A stretch of DNA of 41,775 nt from Priapulus caudatus (taxonomy: Eukaryota > Priapulida > Priapulimorpha > Priapulimorphida > Priapulidae): the NCBI RefSeq assembly GCF_000485595.1, contig NW_014577084.1, positions 819,087-860,861 of the forward strand, given 5' to 3'. The notes under the pieces are model-generated. The model did no database searches, was not told the origin of the DNA, and was given only the letters and a program-made list of their open reading frames with translations. Below, in pieces: positions 39,301 through 41,775 of the stretch. The stretch's first letter is position 1, and every line of letters begins with the position of its first letter. The position numbers and the translations under genes were made by a program.

Positions 39301-41775
39301 AGGTCACGACGTACATGGCGTTTATTATAAGCAGCGATCAGTAGGTACTTAAGCACGTATATTATGTAGTGTTTGGCTCTATTAGTTATACTAGCTCAAA
39401 TATTCGCGTGTCACTCATTGCAGGAACGACTGACCTATTCTAACGTGTAAGCGTGATAATTTCTCACTAGTAGGTTAGAACGTGTATACGTGGACGCGCG
39501 GGCGGTATGGTCTCATAGGTTCGGGGAATGTGGTGATTGTTAATGCCCCCACCGGAACCCTGGCTTAGAAGTGACATTCACGTGCACGCCTAGCTACTGT
39601 TCGTGATACGTTGCATTCCAAGCCAAACATAGTTGACAGAAGGTATTTCTCCACGTTGTATCTCTGTCTGGATCTGCCCGTTTTTCTTCCTTTCCTCCTC
39701 GGCCGAGCCAGGCGATTTCTCAAATATATATATATATTATATATATATGCGTGCGTGCGTGCGTGCGTGCGTGTATGCGTGCGTGCGTGCGTCGCACGCA
39801 CGCACGCATACACGCACGCACGTTCGCACGAGCTTACGCTGCGTGCGTGCACATACATGCACGTAAGTATGGCTCCAGCTTGCGTGCAGCTAGACTGACT
39901 CCGTGAATCGTTCCGAGGCAACCTAGCGGACAGCGATAAGTTCGGGCGAAAGGGTACGCCATTCTTCGCGCGTGAGCTTCTATTGTTATTCCAACTGGGT
40001 CAGACAGACTGCGGTCGCGGAGATCCGACTGATCTAGAATGGGCAAGACACTAGTGGCATTCATCGTGCCATTGCCCAACCAGCTACGATAATGATGTAG
40101 CAACTAGCATTTGCCGGGAGGCGTGTTGCGGCTGGTTATATTATTAGGCTGGCTATTAGATGTACTTGGCTAACAAATTCTAGCGCCATATGACACACTG
40201 CCTAACACTGTTTACTGCTATTATCTCACTACGTGAGCGTATTCAGCAGAAGCAAAAGGACTGTGCATAATGTGAAGCATTCTACTGTAAATTATTTTTT
40301 CTCTATGGCATAAAAAGTACCAGAGAGGAAAGTAAATTAAAGGGCCTTTAGTAGCCAATGAACTTCATTTTTGTTGGTCAAGGACATTTTGTTTTGATTC
40401 GGGCAGCAGATAAGTCGTGTTACCTTGGGTGTAGCGCACAAATATTCTTAGCCACAAGTAACTATACACACGTGCGATTTTTCCACGAGTGAGGGTTTTT
40501 CGTGTATATATACCGACCGTCGTATACGTACCGACACATCCACCCACAGAGACCCCCGTGGATGAAAGAGTAAACACATGAAACAGCTAGGTTGCTAGCG
40601 TCTGCGGCAACTGTACTAGAGCTACTAGGTTGCGAATTTTTCCTGCTTTACTTGATTTCATCGTGCTGCAATTTTCTAAAGACCGTTTTAGTGTATGTGT
40701 GATATGAAAAAGCCATGTTAATGCTACTAGGAATGTTTCATGTAGATCGAGTTACAAAGATTGTTACGTTGTTTTACACCGCGCGGCGTAACTGGATTGT
40801 CGCATGTTGGTCAGTGGGTCGTATCGTAGAATACTTGTGTAACACATGTCGTTTCAGCCAGATCGTTCAAAATTATTCAAAACTAGTAGCAGGTTTATTA
40901 GCATGTGGGCATGACTCGTTATATTTTATGGCCGTAAGCTACAGTAGTAAAGTCAGGCTATCATTGTAACTCCTTGTAGTATATATGTTACATGTGGTAT
41001 GTTGTGTATTGTAATTACGGCCTATAGTTACGTGCACCATAGAGATTCATTCAGGGATTATATAGACCGACAGAAAAAACATGGCGGCATGGAATTTAGC
41101 ACAAAAATTAGGCAAAGAAATAAGTTCACTCAGAAACAGACATGAAAAAAAAACATTTTTAAGATGTCTTACTGAAAGTACTGTATCGTGAGTGTATCTT
41201 TTCTTTGGACAAAAACACAATATAAGACATCAGTGTAGTATTTAGAAGTAGTTTACTATCAAAACCTCTTCTATTTCCTTCTCAAAGGTGCTATATTTTA
41301 TATGGAGGTCTTGCATGAAATATCTCTTAACCAACCATAGACAAGTCGCAGTAATCTCCTTACCTAAATGTTCCATAGGATTACAGTAGTTGTATTCGGG
41401 AGCGTATAATTTACCTGTTTTGCCTGGGGGGTGCAAAGCCACGTGCGTGTTGTACGTTCTGGGAGGGTAACCACCATTGACCATGTAAAGTATATATCAA
41501 CATATTTCTCTGTATTACCCGCCCCCCTCGCTAGCTACGGCACAAAATGCGCAAACCAAGGTTCACTGTGTTGCAAAACCAAATCTGTATCGCTAATAGC
41601 GTTACCAATGGAATTTGCTGATATCAGCGTTTTGTTTATTACGTCTATATTATCGCTGGGGTAGGTCGTAATAATACTACGACGGTCTTTGGTTAGAAAT
41701 TTAGGCAGATAAGATCAGATCTATGTCCCCCTGACCTCTGTTTGACCTGGCTCGTTTAGCTATTTCTGACTAATA
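36351..41775. other. region downstream of PAWR exon 2, no further exon recognised
   Basis: No leucine-zipper-like exon was found on the plus strand. A duplicated CCTTCGTTGACGTTC segment occurs at 37167-37181 and 37239-37253. A purine-rich stretch spans 37510-37665. Open frames at 37957-38413 (both strands), 39565-39921 and 40715-40969 have no recognisable family and no good splice pair. Confidence 0.5.
39746..39830. repeat. palindromic (GCGT)n/(ACGC)n microsatellite
   Basis: A GCGT tetramer run with one TATG interruption meets its own mirror (CGCA tetramers with the mirrored CATAC) at about 39792, giving arms of about 35 bases with practically no loop. An AT-rich palindrome (ATATATATATTATATATATA) precedes it. 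Confidence 0.88.

Noticed and set aside
41242-41484. 80-codon minus frame with YAPEYNYCNPMEHLGKEI resembling the PxYSPxxNPIE block of DDE transposases
   Set aside because: It is only a loose match, with no catalytic Asp blocks upstream and no terminal repeats. It is too weak to annotate.

Overview
The window is metazoan nuclear DNA, probably from a marine invertebrate. Its genes are split into short exons by large introns with GT-AG (once GC-AG) boundaries. Dinucleotide, tetranucleotide and inverted-repeat elements are abundant, and TTAGGG arrays occur inside them. I cannot name the phylum: a lophotrochozoan or an invertebrate deuterostome both fit. Almost all long ORFs are microsatellite read-through and are left out. 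Gene calls come from splicing short exons by eye and comparing the peptides with family knowledge; no database search was possible.

Three genes can be supported. (1) TRAPPC13, a TRAPPIII vesicle-tethering subunit, lies on the minus strand from about 24.35 kb down to a stop codon at 7602. Nine exons join in consistent phase into a 390-residue reading frame; only the short N-terminal exon is missing. (2) A class B1 (secretin-family) GPCR of calcitonin/CGRP-receptor type, also on the minus strand, is represented by three successive exons: TM5-ICL3 at 18.1 kb, TM6-ECL3 at 17.2 kb and the classic 42-nt TM7 exon at 10.7 kb. These exons are interleaved with those of TRAPPC13 on the same strand, which is the most surprising feature of the window. 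(3) A Par-4/PAWR homologue on the plus strand has its first coding exon at 30295-30762, behind a TATA box, and a second exon at 36246-36350. The leucine-zipper exons were not found and probably lie beyond the window.

Layout: 1-2 kb, no genes; 2.0-2.6 kb, dead Ty3/Gypsy pol fragment; 2.76-4.75 kb, large inverted-repeat element with YY1-like motifs and a minisatellite; 5.0-5.3 kb, (GT)n with an assembly gap; 7.6-24.3 kb, TRAPPC13 and GPCR exons among MITEs (TTAA, TAA and TA target duplications), minisatellites and a second gap; 25.7 kb, an isolated plus-strand candidate first exon; 26.2-29.5 kb, a nest of foldback elements, some with TTAGGG cores and one with a tRNA-like promoter; 30.2-36.4 kb, PAWR; 36.4-41.8 kb, no exon recognised.

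The three genes have no known shared pathway (ER-Golgi/autophagy trafficking, peptide-hormone signalling, apoptosis regulation). Their closeness looks positional, not functional.
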